A stretch of 30,746 bases of DNA from Gnetum montanum. Its lineage: Eukaryota > Streptophyta > Gnetopsida > Gnetales > Gnetaceae. Position numbers and translations under genes: made by a program. The stretch covers positions 1 through 30,746 of the forward strand of contig MNCI01022264.1 of NCBI GenBank assembly GCA_015680685.1. Reading direction: 5' to 3'. This document shows, piece after piece, positions 11,700-22,069 of the stretch (within the stretch, counting starts at the first letter, position 1; every line of letters begins with the position of its first letter). Under the pieces are notes generated by a model. It saw nothing but the letters and a program-made list of their open reading frames with translations. It was not told the origin of the DNA and ran no database searches.

Positions 11700-12005
11700 A
11701 GGCAATGAGTACATGTCATCCAACCATCTGCAAACTCTATGGTGTTCCTTATTTTAGAAATATGAAGTTCCCTTTCTTAATAAAAGTTTTAACAAAATTT
11801 TGACCTTGGTAGGTTTCAAACTTGGGAAGGATTAAATGAATTGATAAGGATGTGACTTCAAAGGGATTCAATAATATCTATAATTGCCTGTTCTTTTGAG
11901 TGCATAAGTGTTTCCATGGATTTCTCACTATTCCATTGTTGACCAATAATAGGAAGCTAAAGTCTTTGCATGGTGAGGTTCCCAACCAACAATCATAAAA
12001 ACAAA
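11700..12005 (+). pseudogene. Short conserved frame between pol and ORF3 (element 1 copy), broken
   Basis: This piece aligns with 24372-24674 in element 2. Matches occur at the amino-acid level in the same frame: KYEVPFLNKSFNK here against KFEVPSIKETFNQ there, and SHYSI then KVFAW here against SYYSI then KVFAWCGS there. Several stops are present in this copy. I do not recognise the product. Similarity ends near 12000, where element 3 starts. Confidence 0.4.
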
Positions 12006-12099
12006 AAATCCAAAACTAGTTTCATCATGTTCCTTAATATATTCCCTCTATCCTAGAAGGATTAAGAAAGCATTAAGTGAGCTTTGCTACCTCACTTGT

Positions 12100-12480
12100 T
12101 CAGCTATCATAGGAATCAAATCATGGATTCCATTAGGTCTAACAACATTCCACACATTTCTTTCTTCAACTAATTGAGCACCATTGTTAAAATTCCAAGG
12201 TCTTTAAAGAATTACATCAGCACAATCTATTGGAAGCACATCACAGCTTACCACATCATGAAAACTTTCAATTTTAAATTTTAAAGTACATTGTTCCATC
12301 ACCTCTTGGGAAAAATATTTAGATAACCAATGCACCTTATAGGGTCTTGGATGAGGATTAGTTAACAAACCTAATCTAGTAACTACCTTAGATCAAATAA
12401 CATATTCTTGGGCTTTCCCATCAATTAAAACATGAATCCATTCCCCACTAAGTAAACAACTAGCCCCAATCTGAAACAAC
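12100..12480 (-). pseudogene. Element 3 aspartic protease, broken
   Basis: On the minus strand the frame gives GEWIHVLIDGKAQEYVI near 12450-12400, with Asp-Gly at the active-site position (12418-12424). It then gives VVSCDVLPIDCADVIL followed by a stop and RPWNF (12260-12186). The usual reading at that point is I-L-G-R-P-W, so the Gly codon has become the stop. Other stops lie between. Retropepsin-type proteases of plant Gypsy elements often carry CDVLPMD before LLGRPW, which matches well. Confidence 0.7.
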
Positions 12481-12639
12481 AATTTCCTATTAGGATGATC
12501 TCCTTTATTGACATTCCCCATGAATGCACAAGAATTCAATTCATAAACATCCTTAATTTCTAGAGCATTGGGATTACCTCTTTGAAGAGCTTGGCTTGAT
12601 ATCTCCTACACCTCCATGGTTTGCACATCTTTTCCCTTG

Positions 12640-13794
12640 GCTACCTCGTAAAGTGGATATTCTCATTGATTATGTCCCTATTCTTCACACTTGAAGCACT
12701 AAAATTTTGATCAGCTACTACCTTGACCCTTCCCTTCCTTGCTTAGATCCTTCCTAGTTTTACCCTTTTCATCACCTCCTTTAGTCTTCTTATCTTGGCT
12801 TCCCTTCTTGTCTTCAGATTTGGATTTGGACTCCTTATCAAATCTAGATCCTGTCTCCTTATCCTTAGAAGTTTTCTTGCTTCTATTTCCAAGTACATCT
12901 AATTTGCTCTCAACATTAAGTACTAACTCATAAGCCTCATCAAGTGCTTGTGGCTCATGAAAGAACAACTCTTGTTGGTACATCATTTTGAGACCTCCTA
13001 AAAAGATTGAAGCTTGCTCATACTCCTCCTAGTTTACCTTAGCTTGATGGAATAGATTACAAAATTTGATATAAAATTCTTTGACATCCTTGTCACCTTG
13101 CCTTAGAAATTTTAACTTCATAATGGTTTCTTATCTATGATGATACTCTTCAAATTTACTTTTCAACCTATATTTCATTAGATCCCAATCTCGAATAAGT
13201 TGACTGTTTCATCTTTCATAAGCTTGGGATTTCTTTTTCCACCATGTAGAAGCCATACCTTCTAATTTGGATTCAACAATAGGTACCCTCAAGTTATTTG
13301 GTACCTCTTCCAACAAAAAATGCTTCTCAAGTGTATTTAGCCAACATGCATAAGCATTGCTACCATTCTACATCATTGAAAGTCTTTAACACTACATATG
13401 GAACTCTTGAATAATTTTTGAACACCCTAGTAAGCCTTTCCTCATCTTCATTGTCAAGATTTCTTGAAGAAGTATTGAGCACCACTAAAGCCCTTAGAGT
13501 TATTATTTGAGAAAAAGGATTTCATTCCATTGGAATCCTTGGCTGATGGGTTTTTACACTTTTGTGGCTAGATTGACCTTCCTCTTCATCTACTCCATCT
13601 CCACCTAGCTATGAAACTTCTTCATCTAAACATAGATGTTCTTTACCTCCACATGTTTGAATATGGCTAGGACTAGCTTGTCTATCCACCTTCATGTTGA
13701 TTTCATCCAATCAAGTAGTTATCATCTGGAAGGCTAACTTCATACTCTCCATGTCATGATTCTGAGCTTGCACTTGTTTCTTCTTAGGTGCCAT
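12640..13794 (-). pseudogene. gag: Element 3 gag with zinc knuckle, broken
   Basis: The ATG is at 13794-13792 and the frame starts MAPKKKQVQAQNHDMESMK. The gag core includes WDLMKYRLKSKFEEYHHR (about 13170), then LKFLRQGDKDVKEFY and EEYEQASIFLGGL (about 13040). The longest open piece, 12986-12711, reads MYQQELFFHEPQALDEAYEL and continues into a Lys/Ser/Asp-rich charged tail. The zinc knuckle at 12698-12657 reads CFKCEE, stop, GHNQ, stop, EY, so the CX2CX4HX4C pattern has a stop inside and Tyr in place of the last Cys. It is clearly related to the plus-strand gag of element 4 (YQQDLTFYEPQPLDETFEL there). Confidence 0.8.
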
Positions 13795-13834
13795 CTAAAA
13801 TTGACAAAATCCTCAACCAAAATCCATGCAACAA

Positions 13835-13855
13835 TAAAACTAGGATTCGATACCA
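13835..13855 (-). other. Primer-binding site of element 3 (tRNA-iMet type, decayed)
   Basis: On the minus strand, next to the LTR end, it reads TGGTATCGAATCCTAGTTT. Plant initiator tRNA-Met sites read TGGTATCAGAGCCAGGTTT. The first seven bases are intact and the remainder matches in part. It lies about 40 bp before the gag ATG. Confidence 0.65.
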
Positions 13856-13856
13856 A

Positions 13857-14817
13857 TAACGCTAGAGCATGTTCACTTCACAATTAAATCACCTTCAACA
13901 CACTAACTCTAGATATTATGTGAAGATAAATTAATTTTCTAGAAAAAAAAAAGAAAGATAGCTATCTTTAATTAAATTATTTGAAGATTAAATAGGATTC
14001 CCACAACCCACAAGCATTCAAAAACCTATCACACTCAAATGATATTGCAGAGTATGAGGCTCTACAATCACACAATGGTTATTCTTAATGCAAGACACAA
14101 CCAAGAGAAATATCTTCCACAACTTGGGACTAAGATCTCAACTCACAAGTAAGATACAAGAGAATAGGACATAGATCAACACATCACAAGTTGATCTTGG
14201 AGCTACAATCACTATTGCACTCATCTGATCTATCTTTCCCAATTCTACTTGCATACTAGCTCTTCCATCTTCTCATGGATGAATGAATACATAATTATAA
14301 CGATCCAAAATCCTAGGAAGCTTTCTATTTGCCTCCCTAGATGTTTCCCACATGCATCTAGAATCTTTTGGATGTTTCCCAATCAAAATGCCATCGTAGA
14401 GCTTTTCTCGTTCACCAACATAGATGTCTCTTGTTTCATGTAGATGTCTCCTATGAGAGCTCTATTCTTAAGAGATATGTCTACTATTTTTGGGAGATCT
14501 CTTCTCTAGATTGGGGACATCTATACTTTAGGGGAGATGTCTTTGAGGAGACATCTATCTTTCTAAGGAGACATCTTCTATGAAATCCTTGGTCTCAGGA
14601 GAGATGTCTACTATTTTTGGTAGACATCATCTCTCAACTAGAGATGCCTACACTTTAGAGAAGGCATCTCTTTTGAAGGTGCCAAAAATAAAAATGCTCA
14701 TTTTAATGCTGGATGCCTTCTAACAAGTTCCTATAGAACTTGGAACCCCCTAAACTCATCAAAATTAGTTAAGAACACCTCCAAACATGCCAAAACATCC
14801 AAGAAAAATTATCATCA
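13857..14817 (-). repeat. 5' LTR of element 3 (LTR-D), outer boundary approximate
   Basis: The inner end is fixed by the primer site at 13855. On the minus strand the LTR ends CTCTAGCGTTA, so the normal terminal CA is not kept. I place the outer end at 14817, where the minus strand starts TGATGATAATT, but this is a guess. Within it are a hairpin-rich U3-like block (14421-14671) and a perfect 16-bp palindrome, AAAGATAGCTATCTTT, at 13954-13969. Confidence 0.5.
14421..14671. repeat. Array of AGATGTCT/AGACATCT repeats forming hairpins in LTR-D
   Basis: The 8-mer AGATGTCT or its complement AGACATCT, exact or with one change, occurs about ten times in 250 bp. Three clear hairpins follow one another. 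14535-14556 has an 8-bp stem. 14599-14635 has GAGAGATGTCTAC pairing with its complement across an 8-base loop, with a small bulge. 14640-14671 has a 9-bp stem AGAGATGCC. TGTCTC/GAGACA occurs at 14425-14430, 14445-14450, 14548-14553 and 14568-14573. Confidence 0.75.
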
Positions 14818-15098
14818 AAAATTGACATAAGAAGATACACAAAAATAGGACACACTTGTCCAAGTCTTATTCAAGTGTAAAACCTATAATAGATTCCTAA
14901 GCTTGTCATATATTTCAAGAATTAAAAGATAATTATGGAATTGGATGCCCATTAGCTTGTAATAGCTAGGGTTTGAAGATATTATGCTCATTTCTCTTAA
15001 TATTTAAAAATTTCTTGTCCCATTCCTTGAGAAAGCTTAAACATTTCATATTTCTCTGTAAAATTTTCTGAAAATTATCTTTTAGATAAATTTCTATC
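14818..15098. other. Spacer between LTR-D and the element 4 gag start
   Basis: This AT-rich stretch should include the leader of element 4, but I find no recognisable primer site or LTR end. No reading frame is supported. Confidence 0.4.
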
Positions 15099-16290
15099 AT
15101 GCCTCTAAAGAATAAAATAGTTCAATCTTTGTCAAGAGACATGGATGACATTATGAGATTCTCTCAAGGTCATTGTTGAGAAAATTGAAAATCTTGGAGG
15201 GAACAAAGGACATGCTACTTCATCAAAAAGAATCCAAGCAAGGGTACAAGTCATGAAATTCTTCACCAAGGCATTCTTTAAGAAATTCCTTAATGTCATT
15301 CCTTGAATATGATATTTATTTTAAATATAAATAATTTGAAGAAGGTGAAGCTCAAGATGATGTTTTTATTCGTGATCCTAGTGCTGAAAATAAGCATCAA
15401 GGCTCTATTTTTCCAAGGAAATGGAAAAAGGAACTTCATTCTAACCCTCAAAGGAATCAAGGTGAAGGAATTCAAGTCACTCTTGTAAAATATTTTAGAC
15501 ATGCTTCAAGAATGCCTCATGTTGAAGTCAAATCCCTCAATGACATGGAAGGAATGGAATATTTCCTTTCTTGGATGAAATGATTAAAAAGTACTTTGAA
15601 TTTAAAGATGTGGAAAATAAATAAAAGGTATCTTTTTCTATAATTAAATTGGAAGGCAGAGAAATTGTATGGTAGAATAAGGAAATTCATTCTTACAAGG
15701 TGAACAATGGTATTCCTACCAAGGATTGGTCTTTAATGTTGCTCATGCTTAAACAAAAATTTGAGAAGACTCATCATAGACAAGAGGCCATCCAAAAATT
15801 GAAGCACCTAAGGTAAGATGATAAGAATGTGAAGGACTACTACATGGATTTTTGTAAGTATTTTCAGCTTGAAAAAGTTCATTTGGATGATTATGAACAA
15901 GCATCTAGCTTTTAAGGAGGACTTACAAGGGAGTATCAACAAGACCTAACCTTCTATGAGCCCCAACCATTGGATGAAACTTTTGAATTAGCTCTTAAGG
16001 ATGAAAAGAAACTTCAAGGCTACATTAGAGGTCCTAAATCTTCTAAGGCAAGGACTCCAAATCTTCTAAAGGTGAAAGGACTAAAGGAGAATGGAAATTC
16101 CAAACAAGAAAGAAAGGAGAAGTAAGAGAAGTCTAAGAAGGAGTAAGATTTCAAGAAAGACTAATCCAAGTATGGAAAGGATCAAGGAAATGGTTATGCA
16201 TCCAACCTTTAATGCTTCAATTATGGTGAAAAGGGACATAAACAATGGAAGTGTAATAAGTTGAAGTTTTAAAAGAGAAAGGCACCCCAT
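15099..16290 (+). pseudogene. gag: Element 4 gag with zinc knuckle, broken
   Basis: The ATG is at 15099 and the frame starts MPLKNKIVQSLSRDMDDIM, similar to the start of the element 3 gag on the other strand. After several frame changes it gives QKFEKTHHRQEAIQKLKHLR (about 15750-15810), then KNVKDYYMDFCKYF and YQQDLTFYEPQPLDETFEL (about 15930-15990), followed by a Lys-rich tail. The zinc knuckle at 16213-16254 reads CFNYGEKGHKQWKC, which is CX2CX4HX4C with the second Cys changed to Tyr by one G-to-A step. Protease, RT and integrase do not follow. The fragment is interrupted by element 2 at 16872. Confidence 0.8.
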
Positions 16291-16871
16291 GTCTTAGAAA
16301 AAGAATAATCCTCCACTGATGGTAGACCTCTTGTGATTGAACATGCAACAAAAATTAATTCTTGCATTTTACAGGAAATGTAAATGTTAATCAAGGAAAT
16401 GAGGAAGAAGAAAGATCTAATAAAGTAGAAAATTGAGTTCTCAAGAATATATTATTAAGCAAAGGAGTGCTCAATATTCCAATATTTCAAGGAAGGAAAC
16501 CAAGGACTTCATCAAAGAGACTAAGAGATCTTCAAAGTCCCAGATGGTGTATGCTACTAATCAAGGAGAGTTCATACCTCATGAGTCATGAAAGGTGAAG
16601 GATCAAGTAAAAGGAGTGGTAAGGATCATGGGAGTTATCCAAGAAGGGTTAACATCATTACTAGAAGTTATCATTCTCATACTTTTGCAATTTTTCTATA
16701 CCTTGTAACAAGGGAAAGGAGATTTTAAGCCAAGTTGAGGCTATCTCATGGAAGATAGGAAAGACTTCTAGCCAAGGTCTATGGAAGAATGATTGCTTTG
16801 GTGAAAATAATGTTAAAGCCATGGATGAGAGTTTATATTTTGAGTTGGTACCTCAAAAATGGGATGCAGAG
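16291..16871 (+). other. Decayed element 4 sequence before the element 2 insertion
   Basis: Scattered open pieces with Lys- and Ser-rich codons are present but no domain is recognisable. The last bases before the insertion encode AMDESLYFELVPQKWD in one frame. The 5 bp at 16867-16871 (CAGAG) nearly match 30112-30116 (AAGAG) on the far side of element 2, as expected for a target-site duplication. Confidence 0.45.
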
Positions 16872-17707
16872 CAATGAGTCACAATTCCATCGATTGCATC
16901 GATGAGGCCTTGTTAACATGGCCTTATCGATCGAGTCTTGTTGACAAGGCCTAGTTGATGCATCATATCATGAGTCAACATGGCCTTGTTGATGTATTTT
17001 GTTTATTTGAGAGTTAGAATTTTTCTCCTGAGTATCAATAGTAGGAGTCATTGAGTGTACAGATCTTTACTTGAGCATTGTTGTATCTGAGCACGACTGT
17101 ATATGTGGTAATAAAGATGAGCTTTCTGATAAACCTTGCAACACTTTGGGTAGATTACATATTTTGTTTATGCATTTAATGTTTTTAATTATTTATTAAA
17201 TATTTTTCAATAATTAAGTTAATGAAGAAATTAAGCCAGATAGATTAAACACATAAGTACGACCACTTCGAGCATCACATGTATTCACTTGGTAATCCCA
17301 ATAACATTATTACTTGGTATGCCCAGTAGCATAGCACTTGGTCACCCAGTAGCAAATACATGGGTTCAATACCTATACAGAAAGTGCAACTAGATGCTTA
17401 TGTTAGGACTAGTTAGACACTAGTTAATTAGTTAAATTAAATAAATTAATCCAATTACTTTATTTCTCTTTAAGCACCAAAACTATAAAAATAAAAAATG
17501 ATAAAAATTAGATGCCTCAATTACACTTAATCATGACATTGTACATCACATGTATAATTGGGAAGAAACTGATTGACCTTAAGGCAAGATTCACTTCCTA
17601 GAAGACTAGTGCACTAGAAACTACAAAGTCCTCAAAATTCAATCAGATCGCATGTGAACACTTTATGATTTGCATGGTTAGACGTAGGGGTACCTCATCA
17701 CTCATCA
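16872..17707 (+). repeat. 5' LTR of element 2 (LTR-B), TATA region deleted
   Basis: It ends CTCATCA at 17707. The start has decayed (CAATGAGTC where LTR-C has TGATGAGTC). At 836 bp it is about 80 bp shorter than LTR-C. The missing piece lies near 16998 and holds the TATA box and the start of R. U3 contains five 14-bp units from 16897 onward. AATAAA is at 17110-17115. A triplicated unit of about 23 bp with ACTTGGT and CCCAGTAGCA lies at 17286-17357; LTR-A has about one copy. Confidence 0.88.
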
Positions 17708-17708
17708 T

Positions 17709-17725
17709 TGGCACCATTGCTTGGG
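17709..17725 (+). other. Primer-binding site of element 2 (tRNA-Asp type)
   Basis: TGGCACCATTGCTTGGG begins two bases after the LTR end. It matches the plant tRNA-Asp site TGGCGCCGTTGCCGGGG except for G-to-A at both CpG positions and C-to-T at two more. The same primer type is known from Athila-group elements. Confidence 0.75.
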
Positions 17726-17863
17726 ACTTTTTTTTTTGTTGAAACATGCACTATCTAGGATTAGTGAATACTATTAATATCATTATACAAACCTCAAGGT
17801 TAATATCAGTTTTTCTATACATAGAATTATAAAAGAACACCAACATTTTATTTCATATGCAAA

Positions 17864-19860
17864 ATGTCTTCTTCTCACAAGCATGAAGATGTCAAACTAC
17901 TGGTCCCACAGGAGTGCAAAGTGGTATATACTCATTCAGATATGTACTAGAATTCACCTTTATCCTACATCAGAATGAACAACTATGATGGCATGATATG
18001 GAGGGTAACATTATCTTGCCTTTGAATCACTCTATGCCCAGGATGCTATTTCAAACCCTTAAAAGACTGGGCATCACAAATCCTCATGAAGAATACATTT
18101 TGAATGCTTATGATACTCAGAACTATTGCCCCACTAAAACACAATGTAAACAAGATTGCCAATAGAAGAAGCATCATGAGGCTACAAAGGAGAAACATTT
18201 TACTAATCCATTGTTCCTACTAGATCAAGATGATAATGAGGACCCTCTCCTTAAAGGTTCTCAACATGAAGACTCTCCACCCACTATTAGTGGTAATGAG
18301 GATGTGACTCTAAACCTACGATCCACTACTCATAAACTAGATTTAGGAAAATGTGATAGTTAAGGTAGGGACTCAGACAAATATCACAATAGTAAGAGAT
18401 CTAAGGATGATGACTGTAATAAGAAAAAAGATGATGGCAAGCGTTGTAGTGGTGATGGTGTTCCACATTCTTCTTCATCCTCTACATCCAATTCTAAACA
18501 TTCCTCTTCATCTATCAACTCTCATAGAAGCTACTATTGAAATAATCATGATGAAGATGATCAACAAGACAACAATGATAGTGAGGGCTACCAAGACCAA
18601 AGGGGTGGCTGAAACCATCATCGACATCATTGATGCAATGATGATGAAGAATCTTTATTGGTGACTCAAAGTATGCTCAACATTGTAATGGTAGTTAGAA
18701 TTCTAACCAAGCATATGAAAGATTGTAGGATCAAGTGCTTAGACATGAATAATATCCCAAGATTTGACGGGGGATACAACTCTAATCCACAGAAACATAT
18801 ACAAGATTTCCATGATGCCTATGCCTTACAGAACATAGAAAATGAATGGAAAAAACTCAAACTCTTTCCTAGGACACTCATCAAGGAAGCTAGAAGCTAG
18901 CACTAGACCTTGGAACTAGAATCCATTCACCGATGGAGTACCATGTTAAAGCTATTTAATGATAAATATTAGATGTACTCCAGAGTGTCTAATCTAATGA
19001 GGCAAATCTAAGGGTAGAAATGGGGAACACATGAACCCTTGGATGTTTCCATGGTTAGATAATATTCACTCTTACACTAATTACTTAGCCATGGTTATTC
19101 TTAGAGGAAACAACTTTGCAACATCATAGATGGGCTGAAAGCAAAAACTAGAAGAACCATAGGGATGTATGCCCAATGGAGACTATCTGAAAAAAGAGCT
19201 TATTATATTTAAAGGCTAATTGAGTAGGTAGAAAAAGAAGAAGGTGAGCTATGAAAAAGAGAAAGTGTGAAAGAGTATAATAGGGATCTTTCCATTAGAA
19301 AACGAGAGGTTCAATTTGGTGATGAGAAGGAGTCACCACTCGATGAAGTCATAAATAAGAAAATATTGCCTATCCAAAAGTCTATCTCTAATATTTTGGC
19401 AAAGGTCGAAAAATTATGGGAATCTTTGAATGAAAAATTTTAAATTTTTATGAAGATTTCTGAAGAATCCAAAGAGAAAAATAGTGATCATAACCGTAGG
19501 AGGTGAAAAAAAGCTGAATGTGCCTACCAAAGAGGTAAGGGCAAAGCTGCAGTTGTAGAAGAAGTTGTGGAAATCAACTTTGATGATGAAATTGATTGTA
19601 ACATTTGTTAAAATAAACATCCAAAGGGTTTTTACCCTATAGTGTCACACTTATAGAAGTCTGGGATTTATGCATTGAATCCTTGACTAGCATGTAGGCC
19701 AGCACCTAGATGATTGCGTTATCCTCAAGGCAATCCAAGGTAGTTCTGCCAACAACAACAAGCTTATTATCCAAGTGGAGCTCCTCCACAACCTTATGAA
19801 CAATACCAATAGTGGTACCAACCACAATTGTGGGAAATTCCACTACCAAGGCAATAGTGT
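17864..19860 (+). pseudogene. gag: Element 2 gag, broken
   Basis: The ATG at 17864 starts MSSSHKHEDVKLLVPQECK and the first stop comes at codon 29. At about 18240-18540 there is an acidic and then Ser/His-rich spacer. The gag core at about 18720-18980 reads MNNIPRFDGGYNSNPQKHIQ, then FHDAYALQNIENEWKKLKLF, the pattern of the Retrotrans_gag family. Stops replace Trp and Gln at 18898 and 18904. The C-terminal part has KAAVVEEVVEINFDDE and the motif CNIC, stop, NKHPKGFYP (19598-19640), then a Gln/Tyr/Pro-rich tail with QQQQAYYPSGAPPQPYEQYQ (about 19753-19812). The motif suggests an ancestral CX2CX3HX4C knuckle, one residue shorter than the usual retroviral form. Confidence 0.78.
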
Positions 19861-20379
19861 CCTTATAGGCAACTAGATATATACAGGTACTATGTTCAAC
19901 AACCTATCTTCCCAAGAAGTTATGTAAGTCATACCTCATTTCAGCATCACTATTACCATCCAAAGTACCACTGAACACATTCACAATCTACTTGAGGGAA
20001 GAACCCATATCCATATCACCCTCCACATCTATCTACACACATACCTCTACCTTCAACCTAGTTACCTCTTTCTTCATCCATGTAAGGTGAGATTCCTTTA
20101 TAGTTGCAACAATGAAATGCTACAAGGGTTGTACATCCAAAACCAACTTTTTAGTCAAGTGGTTTGGATAATTGATCTAGAAAAAAGACCTTTATTCTAA
20201 CCTAGTATTCCTCTCCAACCCTCACAACCTACCTTGGTTGATTGTCCTACATCTTCAATGCCCTCATCCTCTGCATTAAATACCTTCAAGTATCCATCAA
20301 ATCAACTACCACCTTAGATTCGTACTCTGATGCTAACTTATGCTACCTAGGAAGTCCACTCACTTAACCTACAGATTAC
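19861..20379 (+). other. Decayed gag-protease linker of element 2
   Basis: Pro-, Ser- and Gln-rich codons continue from the gag tail, with many stops. It matches the 7300-7600 stretch of element 1 in outline. No domain is visible. Confidence 0.45.
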
Positions 20380-20880
20380 TAGACATGAGTCATGGAAGGC
20401 TCTTCTTGACTCTAGTTTTGGAGTTAATCTCATTTTCCATGACATGTATAAGGCTTGGAACCTACCACCTCTCAAGAAGAGAAATATCCATTTGGAATTG
20501 GCATATTAGTTAATTACTATCCCTTTAGGATTAGTAGAGGACATTATGACCACAGTTTGTGGGTGGTCCTATCTTGTTGATTTTTTGATGATCAAGGTGA
20601 AAAACTACAAAAGTGACTTCCCCATAATTATGGAAAGGGCTTGGTTAAGCATAGTCAATGAAGGTATGGGCATAAGGGATCTATCTCTAGAAATATCCAA
20701 AGAAAATGAATTGGGAAAAATAGAGAAGAAGTTTATTCCATGCATCATGTACAGTGACAATAGGTGCAATTGCATGCAGAATATTTGGTCCATTAAAAGT
20801 ACATACATTAAAAAATGTAATCAATATGCACAAGAAATCAATATTCAAAGGTGTCTATACATAGCAACCACAAAATAGGA
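20380..20880 (+). pseudogene. Element 2 aspartic protease, broken
   Basis: The frame reads KALLDSSFGVNLIFHDMYKA near 20395-20455, keeping the catalytic Asp but with DSS in place of DSG. It continues WNLPPLKKRNIHLE, has one stop near 20505, then is open to 20878. FPIIMERAWLS near 20620 corresponds to the I-L-G-R-P-W motif with Gly changed to Glu. Element 1 aligns throughout. About 370 bp of RT linker follow. Confidence 0.75.
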
Positions 20881-21254
20881 GGGCACCTAGTGGCTAATAG
20901 CTAACTCATATAGTAACACATTATGCATGGCATAAAATTGAAGGCATGGAACTAACTAAGAGCCTAACATGTGCTTATGTTGAAGGCATGGATAAAATTG
21001 AACAAGTTCATTCCTAACTCTCTAATGAAGATGATGATACCTGTTGGGAAGAGTTGGAAATCCTTGATAACTTCAAGCAAGAGCCTCTAAAGCTAAAGAT
21101 TTTACTAGCTAGTATGGAATATGCATTTTTAAATGATGGTAAACTAATCATAATTAATGCAAAAATTGTTCCTAAACAAAAGGAAAAGATATTAAATATG
21201 GTTAATAAATGGCCAATAACCTTTACTTGTTCATATCCTAAAGTAATAGGAATC

Positions 21255-22050
21255 AATCCAAGGATATGATAGCATTACATTTACACCGACCCAGCCATGA
21301 AGCCTAGAAGGTAGACATAGAGGTAGCTGAACTCCAAATTGAAGCAGATTATCAAAGATAAAATTGAAAAACTCCTCAGGGAAGGGTTCATCTATCCCAT
21401 CACAAATAGTGAGTGGGTTGGTCCACTCGTAATTGTACCAAAGAAAAGTGGAAAATGGTAGGTTTTCATTGAATTTAGGATATTGAATATGGCAACATTT
21501 AAAGATCATTTCCATTGTCATTTATGGATCAAGTATTGGACATCATATCCAAGAATTGTTATTATAGCTTCTTGGATGGTTATAGTGGCTATAACCAAAT
21601 CCAAATTGCACAAGAAGATTAGGCCAAGATAACATTCACAAGTCCTTAGGAAACTTTTGCATATTGTAAGATGCCATTTGATTTGCGTAATGCCCCCACA
21701 ACATTCCAATGCTTGGTCCTTAGTATTTTCCAATGGTAGAATAGTAGTGGTGTTAAAGTCTTCATGGATGACTTTTCCACCTATGGAGCTACATTTGAGA
21801 AAGCCTTGGACTACCTTGAGCAAGTGTTGAAGAGATGTGTTGAAACAAACTTATGGCTCAACTAGAAAAAGAGCCATCTCATGGTCTAAGAAGGCATTGT
21901 GCTAGGGCCCCGAATTTTGCAAAAAGGAATTGGGGTAGACTTAGAAAATATAATGGTCATCCAAGAAATAACTCACCAATCAGAAATTATTAGAGATGTT
22001 TGGTCATTCCTTGGATACACTAGCTACTACTAGTGATTTATAGAGAATTT
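21255..22050 (+). pseudogene. Element 2 reverse transcriptase, broken
   Basis: The start reads IEKLLREGFIYPITNSEWV then GPLVIVPKKSGKW (about 21365-21460). It continues FKDHF, then SFLDGYSGYNQIQIAQED (about 21567-21620), carrying the first catalytic Asp. MPFDLRNAPTTFQ follows near 21671. The FMDDF box is at 21761-21775, so all three catalytic Asp codons survive. VLKRCVETNLWLN and EGIVLGPRILQKG follow. Stops replace Gln or Trp at several places. This is the best preserved pol domain of the window. Confidence 0.88.
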
Positions 22051-22069
22051 CTCTAAGACTGTAAAACTA

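Larger units (their letters stand above)
4002..12005 (+). mobile_element. Element 1: Athila/Tat-like Ty3/Gypsy retrotransposon, 3' truncated
   Basis: The order is 5' LTR (4002-4811), tRNA-Asp-type primer site, gag, protease, RT, RNase H, integrase, a T-rich stretch and a short conserved frame. This is the same order and orientation as element 2 at 16872-30111, and the two can be aligned by eye through most of pol. Similarity to element 2 stops near 12000 (element 2 position about 24660), where minus-strand element 3 sequence begins. ORF3 and the 3' LTR are missing. All coding parts carry stops and frameshifts, and several catalytic residues have changed, so it cannot move by itself. The insertion is old and no target duplication can be assessed. 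Confidence 0.85.
12020..14817 (-). mobile_element. Element 3: Ty3/Gypsy fragment on the minus strand, truncated after protease
   Basis: In minus-strand order it has an LTR (14817 to 13857), a tRNA-Met-type primer site (13855-13835), a gag ATG at 13794, a gag core, a zinc knuckle at 12698-12657, and a protease region to about 12100. RT, integrase and the second LTR are missing. It is a different lineage from elements 1 and 2: the primer type differs and the leader is only about 40 bp. The junction with element 1 lies between about 12000 and 12030. Whether it inserted into element 1 or was joined by rearrangement cannot be told. Confidence 0.75.

Noticed and set aside
12739-12933. Plus-strand open frame rich in Leu and Ser
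   Set aside because: It is the complement of the Lys/Ser/Asp-rich tail of the element 3 gag.
15296-15502. Overlapping open frames on both strands
   Set aside because: They lie within the frameshifted element 4 gag, and neither frame continues the gag pattern.
18353-18664. Met/Ile-rich plus-strand frame, also seen at 5529-5885
   Set aside because: Frame-shifted reading of the Asp/His/Ser-rich gag spacer; ATGATGATG-type codons give runs of Met. The other frame fits gag better.
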